This document shows positions 1-6,120 of a DNA stretch of 6,295 nt, one piece after another; position 1 is the stretch's first letter; each line of letters begins with the position of its first letter. The stretch is from contig CAMCMW010000093.1 in the NCBI GenBank assembly GCA_945876155.1, positions 1 to 6,295 on the forward strand. Direction: 5' to 3'. A model generated the notes under the pieces. That model did not search any database. It was not told the origin of the DNA and was given only the letters and a program-made list of their open reading frames with translations. This stretch comes from an uncultured Ruminococcus sp. (GTDB lineage: Bacteria > Bacillota > Clostridia > Oscillospirales > Ruminococcaceae). The position numbers were made by a program, and so were the translations under genes.

Positions 1-617
1 CAAGTCTGGAAAGTGTGACAATTGAAGAGGGTGTTGGATATATTTACGAATATGCGTTCTGCAGCTGCGAAAGTCTGAAAGAAATTACAATTCCGAAAAG
101 TGTTAGAAGTATTGGTAACAGTGCATTTGCCGGTCGTATGACACTTGAATCCATAACTATCTTAAATCCTGAGTGTGGATTTTATGATGACGAGTATACT
201 ATTTACGAAGATGCTGTAATTCACGGCTATGCTGATTCCACAGCCCAGACTTACGCTGAAAAGTACAACAGAGACTTTAAGGTAATTGAAGAAGAACCTA
301 TAGTTACAACTCCGGCGGTAACAACAGCAGTTACAACAACTACTACAACAACAGTTACAACAACTACAGTTCCGGCTGCAACAACAACAGTTCCTGTAAC
401 AACAGCCCCAGTCACCACAACAGTCCCAGTGGTACAGGGGGACATCTCCGGCAACGGTGCTATCGACCTCTACGACGCAATCGAGATATGCAGAAACATC
501 ATGGGCATGAGGACATTCACAGAGGAAGAAAAGGCAGTTGCTGATTTTAACGGCGACGGTGCTGTGAACCTTTATGACGCAATTGAAATTGCAAAGTATA
601 TCATGAGTAAATTATAA
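1..617 (+). CDS. BspA-like leucine-rich-repeat protein with C-terminal dockerin (5' end outside window)
   Basis: The frame is open from base 3 to the TAA at 615-617, and the LRR pattern already runs through the first codons. The GTG at 15 is therefore an internal valine and the true start lies upstream. Two full 23-residue LRR_5 (BspA/Treponema-type) repeats are visible at 3-71 and 72-140, with the pattern SLxxITIPxSVxxIGxxAF. A capping repeat from 141 contains the usual end motif (TIYEDAVIHGYADSTAQ, then YAEKYNRDF). A linker at about 297-437 is half threonine. A type I dockerin follows, with calcium-loop segments starting at 441 (D-S-N-D-D at loop positions 1, 3, 5, 9, 12) and 543 (D-N-D-N-D). 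Such proteins are exported and held on cohesins of a cellulosome scaffoldin; the LRR part probably binds a surface, carbohydrate or protein. No catalytic domain is seen, though one could lie upstream. The signal peptide is not in the window. Confidence 0.92.
   Translation, partial: SLESVTIEEGVGYIYEYAFCSCESLKEITIPKSVRSIGNSAFAGRMTLESITILNPECGFYDDEYTIYEDAVIHGYADSTAQTYAEKYNRDFKVIEEEPIVTTPAVTTAVTTTTTTTVTTTTVPAATTTVPVTTAPVTTTVPVVQGDISGNGAIDLYDAIEICRNIMGMRTFTEEEKAVADFNGDGAVNLYDAIEIAKYIMSKL
297..437 (+). repeat. Low-complexity Thr-rich linker coding segment
   Basis: This ACA/ACT/GTT-rich tract encodes the flexible linker between the LRR and dockerin domains. About half of the 46 or so residues are threonine, interspersed with V, P and A. 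Thr/Pro-rich linkers of this kind are typical of ruminococcal cellulosomal proteins and are often O-glycosylated. The short repeated codons make the stretch prone to length changes by slippage. Confidence 0.8.
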
Positions 618-623
618 TTCTAC

Positions 624-655
624 AGGACGTTCTTCGGAGCGTCCTTTTATTTTTG
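624..655 (+). terminator. Rho-independent terminator of the LRR-dockerin gene
   Basis: An 8-bp stem (GGACGTTC at 625-632 with GAGCGTCC at 637-644, one G-T pair) closes on a TTCG loop at 633-636. The closing pair is C-G, giving the very stable cUUCGg tetraloop. A T-rich tract (645-654) follows at once. The hairpin begins 7 bases after the stop codon and separates this gene from polA. Confidence 0.9.
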
Positions 656-684
656 TAAAAAGCATGGTGTTTTCATGAAAAATC

Positions 685-693
685 TGCTATAAT
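685..693 (+). promoter_or_regulatory. Extended -10 promoter of polA-rimI
   Basis: TGCTATAAT is a perfect -10 hexamer (688-693) preceded by a TGn extension. No good -35 box is seen at the right distance (TGGTGT at 665-670 matches TTGACA at only two positions), which fits an extended -10 promoter. Transcription would start near 700, giving a leader of about 50 bases before the polA ATG at 751. Confidence 0.65.
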
Positions 694-708
694 AATAAGG
701 AAAGAAAA

Positions 709-724
709 ATACGGTGAGCCGTAT
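709..724 (+). promoter_or_regulatory. Small hairpin in the polA leader
   Basis: ATACGG (709-714) and CCGTAT (719-724) form a perfect 6-bp stem with a TGAG loop. It lies about 10 bases after the predicted transcription start. It has no T tract, so it is not a terminator. It may protect the 5' end of the mRNA or be incidental. The ribosome site GGAG (742-745), 5 bases before the ATG, is outside the stem. Confidence 0.35.
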
Positions 725-750
725 ACCGGAAAGGCGGCGACGGAGAGAAC

Positions 751-3300
751 ATGAAATTACTTGCAATTGACGGAAACAGTATTCTGAACCGTGCGTATTA
801 CGGCATAAGACTGCTTACAAATAAAAACGGCGTGTACACAAACGCAATTTTCGGCTTTATGAACATATACTTCAAGAACGTTGAGGAGGTTCAGCCGGAC
901 TGCGTTGCTGTTGCCTTTGATTTGAAAGCGCCCACATTCCGCCATAAAGCGGCAGATTTTTACAAGGCAAACAGAAAGGGTATGCCGGAGGAACTGGCTC
1001 AGCAGCTGCCCCTTGTAAAGGAACTGTTGACCTGTATGGGGGTAAAAATCGTGGAGTGTGAGGGGTACGAGGCGGACGATGTTCTGGGTACACTATCGAA
1101 AGCCTGCGCCGACAGCGGAAACGAGTGCTATATCGTGACAGGGGATAAGGACAGCTTGCAGCTTGTGAATGATAAGGTGACAGTCCGGCTTGCGACCACA
1201 AAGGAAACCGTGATATATACCCCCGAAAAGTTTGAGGAGGATTACGGCTTTGAACCGATACACCTGATAGACCTGAAAGCCCTTATGGGGGATAGTTCGG
1301 ACAATATCCCCGGTGTGGCAGGTGTCGGACAGAAAACCGCCGGCAAGCTTATTTCAGAGTGGAAGACAATCGAAAATCTCTACGAGAATTTAGACAGCGC
1401 CGGACTGACCAAAAGCGTTTACAACAAGCTGGTAAATGGGAAGGAATCGGCTGAACAGAGCAAGTGGCTTGCAACTATCTGCCTTGATGCGCCTGTTGAA
1501 ACGGACATCAGCAAGTACATTCCGGCGGAGCGTGACAGCGAAAAACTCAGTGAACTGCTGACGGAGCTGGAAATGTCCAAACTCCTCCAGAAGTTGAATC
1601 TTCAACCGTCTGAGAAAAAGGCGGCGGAAAAGACGGTTAAGGCGGCTGAGATTGAGGCAGTGCAGAAGGAAATTGACGGAGAAATACTGGAAAAATTTGA
1701 AAAAAGTGATAGTCTGTATTGCATTTACCGTGAAGGTGTTTTGCAGGTGTTTGAGAAGAACAGTGACGGTCAGTGTAATATATATACCACGTCAGATAAT
1801 GATTATATCGTAAGACTGCTTTCATGCAGTGCAAAAAAGTACACATTCGGTGCAAAACCTATGTACCGCCTTTGCTTTGCCGGTGGAAAAAACCTTGCGG
1901 ATATGGCGTTTGACGGCGAAATTGCGGCGTATCTCCTTGACCCGTCCTCCTCTGAGTACAGCGTGGAAAAGCTTTGTTTCCGCTACGATTCGCCCTATTA
2001 CAAGTCGGCTGGGGAATGGGCGGATATTGCAAGTCTGCCGGAGCTTTGCGGTGCGCTGAAAAAGGAAATTGAGGCGCAGGGTATGGAAAAGCTAATGTTT
2101 GAGATAGAACAGCCACTGACTGAAGTGCTTGCGTCCATGGAGCATGACGGCGTTGGCATAAACGTTGAGGGTGTTAAAAAGTTCGGGGAAGACCTCGTTG
2201 ACGAGATAGGCGGTCTGGAATCCCAGATATACTTTATGTGCGGCAAGGAGTTCAATATTGCCTCCCCGAAACAGCTGGGTGAAGTGCTGGTTGAAATGGG
2301 CGTACCCCTTAAAAAGAAAACCAAGACAGGTTATTCAACTGGTGCCGACATACTGGAGGAACTGAGGGGCGACTATCCGGTTATTGACCTTGTTCTGCGT
2401 TACCGCCAGCTGACAAAGCTTAATTCCACCTACGTTGAGGGACTGTTGAAAACCGTTGCCGACGACGGCAGGATTCACACATCATTCCGTCAGACTGAAA
2501 CAAGAACAGGCAGAATTTCCTCCACCGAGCCTAACTTACAGAATATACCAGTCCGGACGGAGCTTGGACGTGAAATGCGTAAATTTTTCGTGGCACAGGA
2601 CGGCAGAATACTCCTTGACGCCGACTACAGTCAGATTGAACTGCGAATAGTTGCCCATATCTGCGGTGACGAAACAATGATTAAGGGATTCAATGAGGGT
2701 GCAGATATTCACACGGCAACTGCGGCACAGGTTTTCGGTCTGCCGGCTGAAATGGTGACGCCGGAAATGAGAAGTGCGGCAAAGGCGGTAAACTTTGGTA
2801 TTATTTACGGTATCGGCGCATTTTCCCTCTCAAAGGATATAAACGTCAGCGTTTATGAGGCGAAAAAGTATATTAAAGACTATCTTCACAATTTCCCCAA
2901 CGTTGAAAAGTTTATGAATGAAACGGTTGAGAACGCCAAAAAAGACGGCTATGTCACAACAATGTTCGGCAGAAAAAGGTATGTACCGGAGCTTTCGGCG
3001 TCCAATAAGAATATGCAGGCGGCAGGCAAGAGAATCGCCATGAACACGCCGGTTCAGGGAAGTGCGGCGGACATTATAAAAATCGCAATGGTAAGAGTTT
3101 ACAACAGGCTTAAAGCCGAAGTGCCGGATGCTAAACTGATTTTGCAGGTACACGACGAACTTATCGTTGAGTGCAGCCGTGAGGACGCTGACAGGGCGGC
3201 GGAAATACTGTCCCACGAAATGACCCATGCCTGTGAACTGAAAGTGCCGCTGACTGCGGACGTGAACAGGGGTGAAAGCTGGTATGACGCAAAGGGCTGA
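751..3300 (+). CDS. polA: DNA polymerase I, with 5' nuclease but no active 3'-5' exonuclease
   Basis: This family A polymerase (849 aa; Taq is 832, E. coli 928) fills gaps in repair and removes Okazaki primers in the cytoplasm. The N-terminal 5'-nuclease (about 1-285) keeps its metal ligands: D7, E107/D109/D110 in EADD, D132 and D134 in TGDKD, D181 and D184 in GDSSDNIPG. These are followed by the helix-hairpin-helix GVAGVGQKTA. The middle domain (about 300-470) is a degenerate 3'-5' exonuclease: the DxE motif and the Y-x3-D motif are not found, and only D388 remains near motif II. The polymerase domain is intact. Motif A is DADYSQIELR (D625, steric gate E630), motif B is R674...K678...F682...Y686, and motif C is VHDE (H801, D802, E803). 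F682 is the Phe form, as in E. coli and native Taq. The ATG at 751 has GGAG 5 bases upstream and begins the canonical MKLLAIDGNS. rimI overlaps its end. Confidence 0.98.
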   Translation: MKLLAIDGNSILNRAYYGIRLLTNKNGVYTNAIFGFMNIYFKNVEEVQPDCVAVAFDLKAPTFRHKAADFYKANRKGMPEELAQQLPLVKELLTCMGVKIVECEGYEADDVLGTLSKACADSGNECYIVTGDKDSLQLVNDKVTVRLATTKETVIYTPEKFEEDYGFEPIHLIDLKALMGDSSDNIPGVAGVGQKTAGKLISEWKTIENLYENLDSAGLTKSVYNKLVNGKESAEQSKWLATICLDAPVETDISKYIPAERDSEKLSELLTELEMSKLLQKLNLQPSEKKAAEKTVKAAEIEAVQKEIDGEILEKFEKSDSLYCIYREGVLQVFEKNSDGQCNIYTTSDNDYIVRLLSCSAKKYTFGAKPMYRLCFAGGKNLADMAFDGEIAAYLLDPSSSEYSVEKLCFRYDSPYYKSAGEWADIASLPELCGALKKEIEAQGMEKLMFEIEQPLTEVLASMEHDGVGINVEGVKKFGEDLVDEIGGLESQIYFMCGKEFNIASPKQLGEVLVEMGVPLKKKTKTGYSTGADILEELRGDYPVIDLVLRYRQLTKLNSTYVEGLLKTVADDGRIHTSFRQTETRTGRISSTEPNLQNIPVRTELGREMRKFFVAQDGRILLDADYSQIELRIVAHICGDETMIKGFNEGADIHTATAAQVFGLPAEMVTPEMRSAAKAVNFGIIYGIGAFSLSKDINVSVYEAKKYIKDYLHNFPNVEKFMNETVENAKKDGYVTTMFGRKRYVPELSASNKNMQAAGKRIAMNTPVQGSAADIIKIAMVRVYNRLKAEVPDAKLILQVHDELIVECSREDADRAAEILSHEMTHACELKVPLTADVNRGESWYDAKG
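3268..3275 (+). promoter_or_regulatory. Ribosome binding site of rimI inside the polA coding end
   Basis: AGGGGTGA lies 8 bases before the ATG at 3284. It decides the rimI start, because the in-frame GTG at 3272 falls inside this site and so cannot be its own start. Its position within polA suggests translational coupling. Confidence 0.65.
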
Positions 3301-3730
3301 TGTTGTAAGGGCGGACAGTTCCCACATAAGGCAGATTGCACAGCTGGAAAAAAGCTGTATTCCCGGCGGCTGGTCTGAAAAGGCATTTGAACAGGCGCTT
3401 GAAAACCCTAATGCACTGATTTTTGCGGCGGTCTTGGGCGGCGAGGTTGTGGGATTTTTAAACGGTTCTTACGTCCTTGACGAGGCTGAACTTTTAAACA
3501 TTGCGGTGTCGGAAAAATCCAGAAAATCCGGTATTGCCGGAATGCTTGTGACTGCGTTTGAAGATGAACTGCGAAAACTCGGTGTAAAAACTGTTTACCT
3601 TGAAGTCAGAGAGGGCAATGCCCCGGCGAGAAAACTTTATGAAAAACACGGCTTTACACAAAACGGACTCAGAAAGAATTATTATAGCAGTCCTGTTGAA
3701 AATGCTGTATTAATGGTGAAAATGATTTAA
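3284..3730 (+). CDS. rimI: Ribosomal protein S18-alanine N-acetyltransferase (GNAT)
   Basis: This 148-aa protein (E. coli RimI is also 148) would transfer acetyl from acetyl-CoA to the N-terminal alanine of ribosomal protein S18 in the cytoplasm. The acetyl-CoA loop is R80-K-S-G83-I-A85 in SRKSGIAGML, fitting R/Q-x-x-G-x-G/A. E107 in YLEVRE and Y119 in KLYEKHGF match the E103 and Y115 catalytic pair of E. coli RimI, with the same 12-residue spacing. The C-terminal block GFxxxGLRKNYYSSPVENA is the RimI signature. The ATG at 3284 is chosen for its ribosome site, although the frame extends to a GTG at 3272. It overlaps polA by 17 bases and has no promoter of its own, so it is probably co-transcribed and translationally coupled. 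In many Firmicutes rimI sits with tsaB/tsaD; none is visible here. Another protein target for this GNAT cannot be excluded. Confidence 0.88.
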   Translation: MTQRADVVRADSSHIRQIAQLEKSCIPGGWSEKAFEQALENPNALIFAAVLGGEVVGFLNGSYVLDEAELLNIAVSEKSRKSGIAGMLVTAFEDELRKLGVKTVYLEVREGNAPARKLYEKHGFTQNGLRKNYYSSPVENAVLMVKMI

Positions 3731-3753
3731 GCAAAAGGTTTCATTTACGTATT

Positions 3754-3826
3754 CGGGTGAGCAATGCTCGCCCCTACAACAGCGTAAAATCTGGGTTTAT
3801 TAGTAGGGGCGACCATTGGTCGCCCG
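3754..3826. repeat. Paired-hairpin inverted repeat (REP/BIME-like or small MITE-like)
   Basis: Two 24-base units, 3754-3777 and 3803-3826, face each other as inverted copies matching at 21 of 24 positions, separated by 25 bases. Each unit is itself a hairpin of 8 bp with a 3-base loop: GGGTGAGC/GCTCGCCC, and GGGCGACC/GGTCGCCC. Each ends in CCCTAC or its complement. The differences preserve pairing: a G-C pair in one unit is C-G in the other, and one T-G pair is C-G. I recall similar GTAGGGGCGA...CGCCCG repeats scattered in Clostridia genomes, but cannot confirm the copy number here. The second hairpin is followed by GTTATTTT and could also terminate the polA-rimI transcript. Confidence 0.8.
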
Positions 3827-3844
3827 TTATTTTGCGATTTGTAA

Positions 3845-3875
3845 ACAAAAAAGGCGGCTCGATTAAAGCCGCCTT
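3845..3875 (-). terminator. Rho-independent terminator of the GH26-dockerin gene
   Basis: A perfect 9-bp GC-rich stem (AAGGCGGCT at 3851-3859 with AGCCGCCTT at 3867-3875) carries a 7-base loop. Read on the minus strand it is followed by a T6 run (A at 3845-3850 on the plus strand is interrupted only at its outer end). It begins 21 bases after the stop codon of the GH26 gene. On the plus strand the trailing sequence is not T-rich, so it serves mainly the minus strand. Confidence 0.9.
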
Positions 3876-3896
3876 AAAGTTTATTCAGTACAATAA

Positions 3897-5933
3897 TTAC
3901 AGTAAATCTTCAATAATGACATAATATTTCAGTTCAACGTCCATGCCTACAAGGTACTCATGAAGTAATACAAGGTCGGCAACTTCAACAGTTCCGTCTC
4001 CGTTTGTGTCACTTGCTGTGGGACCAAGCAAGCCTTCTTCATAGCCATCAGCAAGCCATGTTCTCAACAGAACAGCGTCAAATACATTGACAATTTCATC
4101 GCTGTTTACGTCACCAGGAATGAAACCTAAATCCTCCGGATAAGTAGGTCCTTCGGTTGGTTCTTCTGTCGGATTTGTCGGCAGTTCACCGGATTCGTAG
4201 TTCTTCCAGTCAGGCAGTTCGCTCAGAGTAATGCAGTAATCACTTGTGTAAATCTTCTTTAACTCGTCGATATCCTGATACTCTTCGCCGGACAGGAATT
4301 TCGGTGAACTTTCCTCGTCGTACCACGGGCAGAAATACAGCCAGCCTGCGTTCTCTATCAGAATATTGTCAAGTGCAGGGATAGTGTCATTTTCCGGCAT
4401 GGAAACCATTTTATTGCCCTTTACTGTGTCATACAGTTTCCAGAAAATACCCGATTCAGCGTCTAAGTTAGGACCGCTTGTTTTGCCGTCGTGGCGGTTG
4501 TACTGTGTGTTGTACTTGTCGTAGCCTACGATATCAACATATTCATCACCTGAATACCACTCAGCTGATGCGGCTGACCATGCGTAAAGGTTCTGTTCCC
4601 AGATAAGGTTGTGTACGCCGTATTTGTCCTGAAGTTCGCTCTGGAGGAATTTCCACAGATTGTTATATACCTCCGGACCTTCCTTGCCCCACCAGAACCA
4701 TGACACACCGCCGTTTGAGTAGTTACCGTCTGCCTCGTGGAGAGGACGGAAAATAACCGGAACATTTGCCTCCTGGAGTCTCAGGAGCTGTTCAGCCAGA
4801 TTCTCTATGCAGAGCTGGAAGTAGTCATATTCAAGTGTACCCTCTGTATAGGCGTTGGACGGGCTGAAGTCACATTTTTCACTGTATGTGGTCTTTGAGA
4901 AATCCAGCGGTTCGCCGAGAGTATAGTCTGCAAGAGTGGTTGGAACGTTAATATGCCATGAGGCTGTGCAGATACCGTTTTTGTTGTTTGTCCAGTCTAT
5001 CATACGCTCAACGACACCGTCGTCCCACTGATAGCAAGGGCAGTTTGCACCAAAGTCAAAGCCCTGTATTGCGGACATATCGCCCACAGTAGCCTGGAGA
5101 TACTTTAACTCTCTGTCGTATTCGTTATATTTATAGTTGCGGTTCTGTGTATCGTAGCTGTAAACCTGACCGTCATCGCCAACGCATTTCCATACAAATG
5201 TTGAGCCGTCGTCGGCAGTAGCCTTGTCAGCCTCGTCAAAGCTGTAAGTGTTTCCGTCTGAGTCAACGCAGGTATTGGTTGACGCATCATAGCGGATAGT
5301 GGTGGTAACACCGTGACCGCCGCCGTAAATAGTCTGCTGTCCGGAGAGAATACCGTTTCCGTATACGTCGCAGAGGTAGTTCATAAGGCTCTGTGTTTCT
5401 TTGGTAGCCTCCTTGTCGCAGAGTACCGGTGAAACTTTCAGCTCAGGGAATGTGGCTTTGGTTACTGTAATAGTGTCTAATGCAGCATAGCCGTATTTTG
5501 GCATGAATTCAAAAGTATTGGTACCCTTTTTCAGTCTTACCATTGCAAACTGATAGTCCTGCCAGGTGTCGGAATATGGAAGGACTGTGCTGTATTCTGA
5601 ACCGTTTACAGCAAGAGTCTGAAGTCTGCCTGCCTCGTCGAGTATCTGAGCATACCTTACATTGATTTCATACATACCCTCTTCGGGTGCTTCAACCTCA
5701 AAAGCAATGTTGCTTGCTGTAAGGTAAGCGAATCCCTCACCGGAATAACCCGGTACCTGTTTGTCGTAAATTGATGTCCAGACCTGTATATCCTCGCCGA
5801 GAGTTTCACATTCTGCCTGGAAAATGATGTCTGTGTCTTCCGCTGCAATTGCTGACGGCATTACAGCAGAGGCAGTGAAAGCCATAGCCGCCGCAGTCAG
5901 TGCAGAAGAAAGTCTTTTAAGCACTTTTATCAT
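3897..5933 (-). CDS. Secreted CBM35-GH26-dockerin enzyme, probable cellulosomal beta-mannanase
   Basis: A 678-aa modular protein. Residues 1-30 are a signal peptide: K3/K6/R7, an Ala-rich core, and cleavage probably after AIA (28-30). Residues about 36-160 resemble a CBM35 carbohydrate-binding module, opening with IIFQAE and closing with ALDTITV. The GH26 catalytic domain (about 165-575) has the acid/base E400 in FRPLHEADG, followed by SWFWWG (411-416), and the probable nucleophile E514 in VSMPENDTIP. The family hydrolyses beta-1,4-mannan with retention; some members act on other beta-glycans, so the substrate is inferred. An insertion at about 216-270 carries two copies of CVxxDGxxYSxD. A P/T/E-rich linker (583-604) leads to a dockerin with calcium loops at 608-619 and 642-653. 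A hydrophobic 15-residue tail follows it. The ATG at 5933 has a GGGGG ribosome site 9 bases upstream. The gene is monocistronic, with its own promoter and terminator. Confidence 0.94.
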   Translation of the reverse strand: MIKVLKRLSSALTAAAMAFTASAVMPSAIAAEDTDIIFQAECETLGEDIQVWTSIYDKQVPGYSGEGFAYLTASNIAFEVEAPEEGMYEINVRYAQILDEAGRLQTLAVNGSEYSTVLPYSDTWQDYQFAMVRLKKGTNTFEFMPKYGYAALDTITVTKATFPELKVSPVLCDKEATKETQSLMNYLCDVYGNGILSGQQTIYGGGHGVTTTIRYDASTNTCVDSDGNTYSFDEADKATADDGSTFVWKCVGDDGQVYSYDTQNRNYKYNEYDRELKYLQATVGDMSAIQGFDFGANCPCYQWDDGVVERMIDWTNNKNGICTASWHINVPTTLADYTLGEPLDFSKTTYSEKCDFSPSNAYTEGTLEYDYFQLCIENLAEQLLRLQEANVPVIFRPLHEADGNYSNGGVSWFWWGKEGPEVYNNLWKFLQSELQDKYGVHNLIWEQNLYAWSAASAEWYSGDEYVDIVGYDKYNTQYNRHDGKTSGPNLDAESGIFWKLYDTVKGNKMVSMPENDTIPALDNILIENAGWLYFCPWYDEESSPKFLSGEEYQDIDELKKIYTSDYCITLSELPDWKNYESGELPTNPTEEPTEGPTYPEDLGFIPGDVNSDEIVNVFDAVLLRTWLADGYEEGLLGPTASDTNGDGTVEVADLVLLHEYLVGMDVELKYYVIIEDLL

Positions 5934-5942
5934 CGTACATAT

Positions 5943-5950
5943 CCCCCTTT
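5943..5950 (-). promoter_or_regulatory. Ribosome binding site of the GH26 gene
   Basis: On the minus strand AAAGGGGG ends 9 bases before the ATG at 5933. A second ATG (5940-5938) lies too close to the site and is out of frame, so 5933 is the start. Confidence 0.75.
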
Positions 5951-5978
5951 TAGATTAAGAAAAAACTTCTCTTTATAC

Positions 5979-6007
5979 ATTATAACTTTTTAAACTGCGG
6001 TTGTCAA
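5979..6007 (-). promoter_or_regulatory. Sigma-A-type promoter of the GH26 gene
   Basis: On the minus strand a perfect TTGACA (-35, 6007-6002) and a perfect TATAAT (-10, 5984-5979) are separated by exactly 17 bases. Transcription would begin near 5972, giving a leader of about 38 bases. I see no clear operator or catabolite-repression (cre) site within or beside it. Confidence 0.9.
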
Positions 6008-6017
6008 TAATCAATAC

Positions 6018-6073
6018 AAAAAAATAAGAGTAATATGCTGAAAATACAGCACAATCGACAAAGAAATACTCTT
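6018..6073 (-). terminator. Probable terminator of the chemotaxis-receptor gene
   Basis: Read on the minus strand, AAGAGTA (6073-6067) pairs with TACTCTT (6032-6026). The enclosed segment holds a second hairpin, TGCTG/CAGCA (6051-6047 with 6040-6036). A run of seven T follows (6024-6018). It lies 47 bases after the stop of the upstream gene and ends 10 bases before the -35 box of the GH26 promoter. The long enclosed loop makes it a weaker case than the other two terminators. Confidence 0.55.
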
Positions 6074-6120
6074 TTTATTAGGGAAAATTACTTTGAAAAG
6101 ATGCCGTGAGTTTTGTTGTT

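Noticed and set aside
15..17. GTG as the start of the LRR protein
   Set aside because: The LRR pattern continues upstream in the same frame to the window edge without a stop, and no ribosome site precedes it.
251..454. Val-rich open frame on the minus strand
   Set aside because: It is the antisense of the Thr codon tract; its composition is a by-product of ACA/ACT repeats.
709..750. Riboswitch in the polA leader
   Set aside because: About 50 bases with a single 6-bp hairpin are too short and show no known aptamer core or expression platform.
872..1201. 109-codon open frame on the minus strand inside polA
   Set aside because: Fully antisense to conserved 5'-nuclease codons, with no family resemblance and no ribosome site that I can see.
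3272..3274. GTG as the start of rimI, adding four residues
   Set aside because: It lies inside the AGGGGTGA ribosome site that serves the ATG at 3284, and the 148-aa form fits the family length.
2830..3327. 165-codon open frame on the minus strand inside polA
   Set aside because: Antisense to the polymerase palm and motif C; no recognisable domain.
3754..3826. CRISPR-like pair of palindromic repeats
   Set aside because: Only two units, in opposite orientation, with no further repeats or spacers and no cas genes.
4526..4765. 79-codon frame overlapping the GH26 gene on the same strand
   Set aside because: A shifted-frame shadow of the conserved catalytic segment around E400.
5985..6007. Catabolite-repression (cre) site overlapping the GH26 promoter
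   Set aside because: The bases after TTGACA do not match the TGnAAnCG core of the cre consensus.
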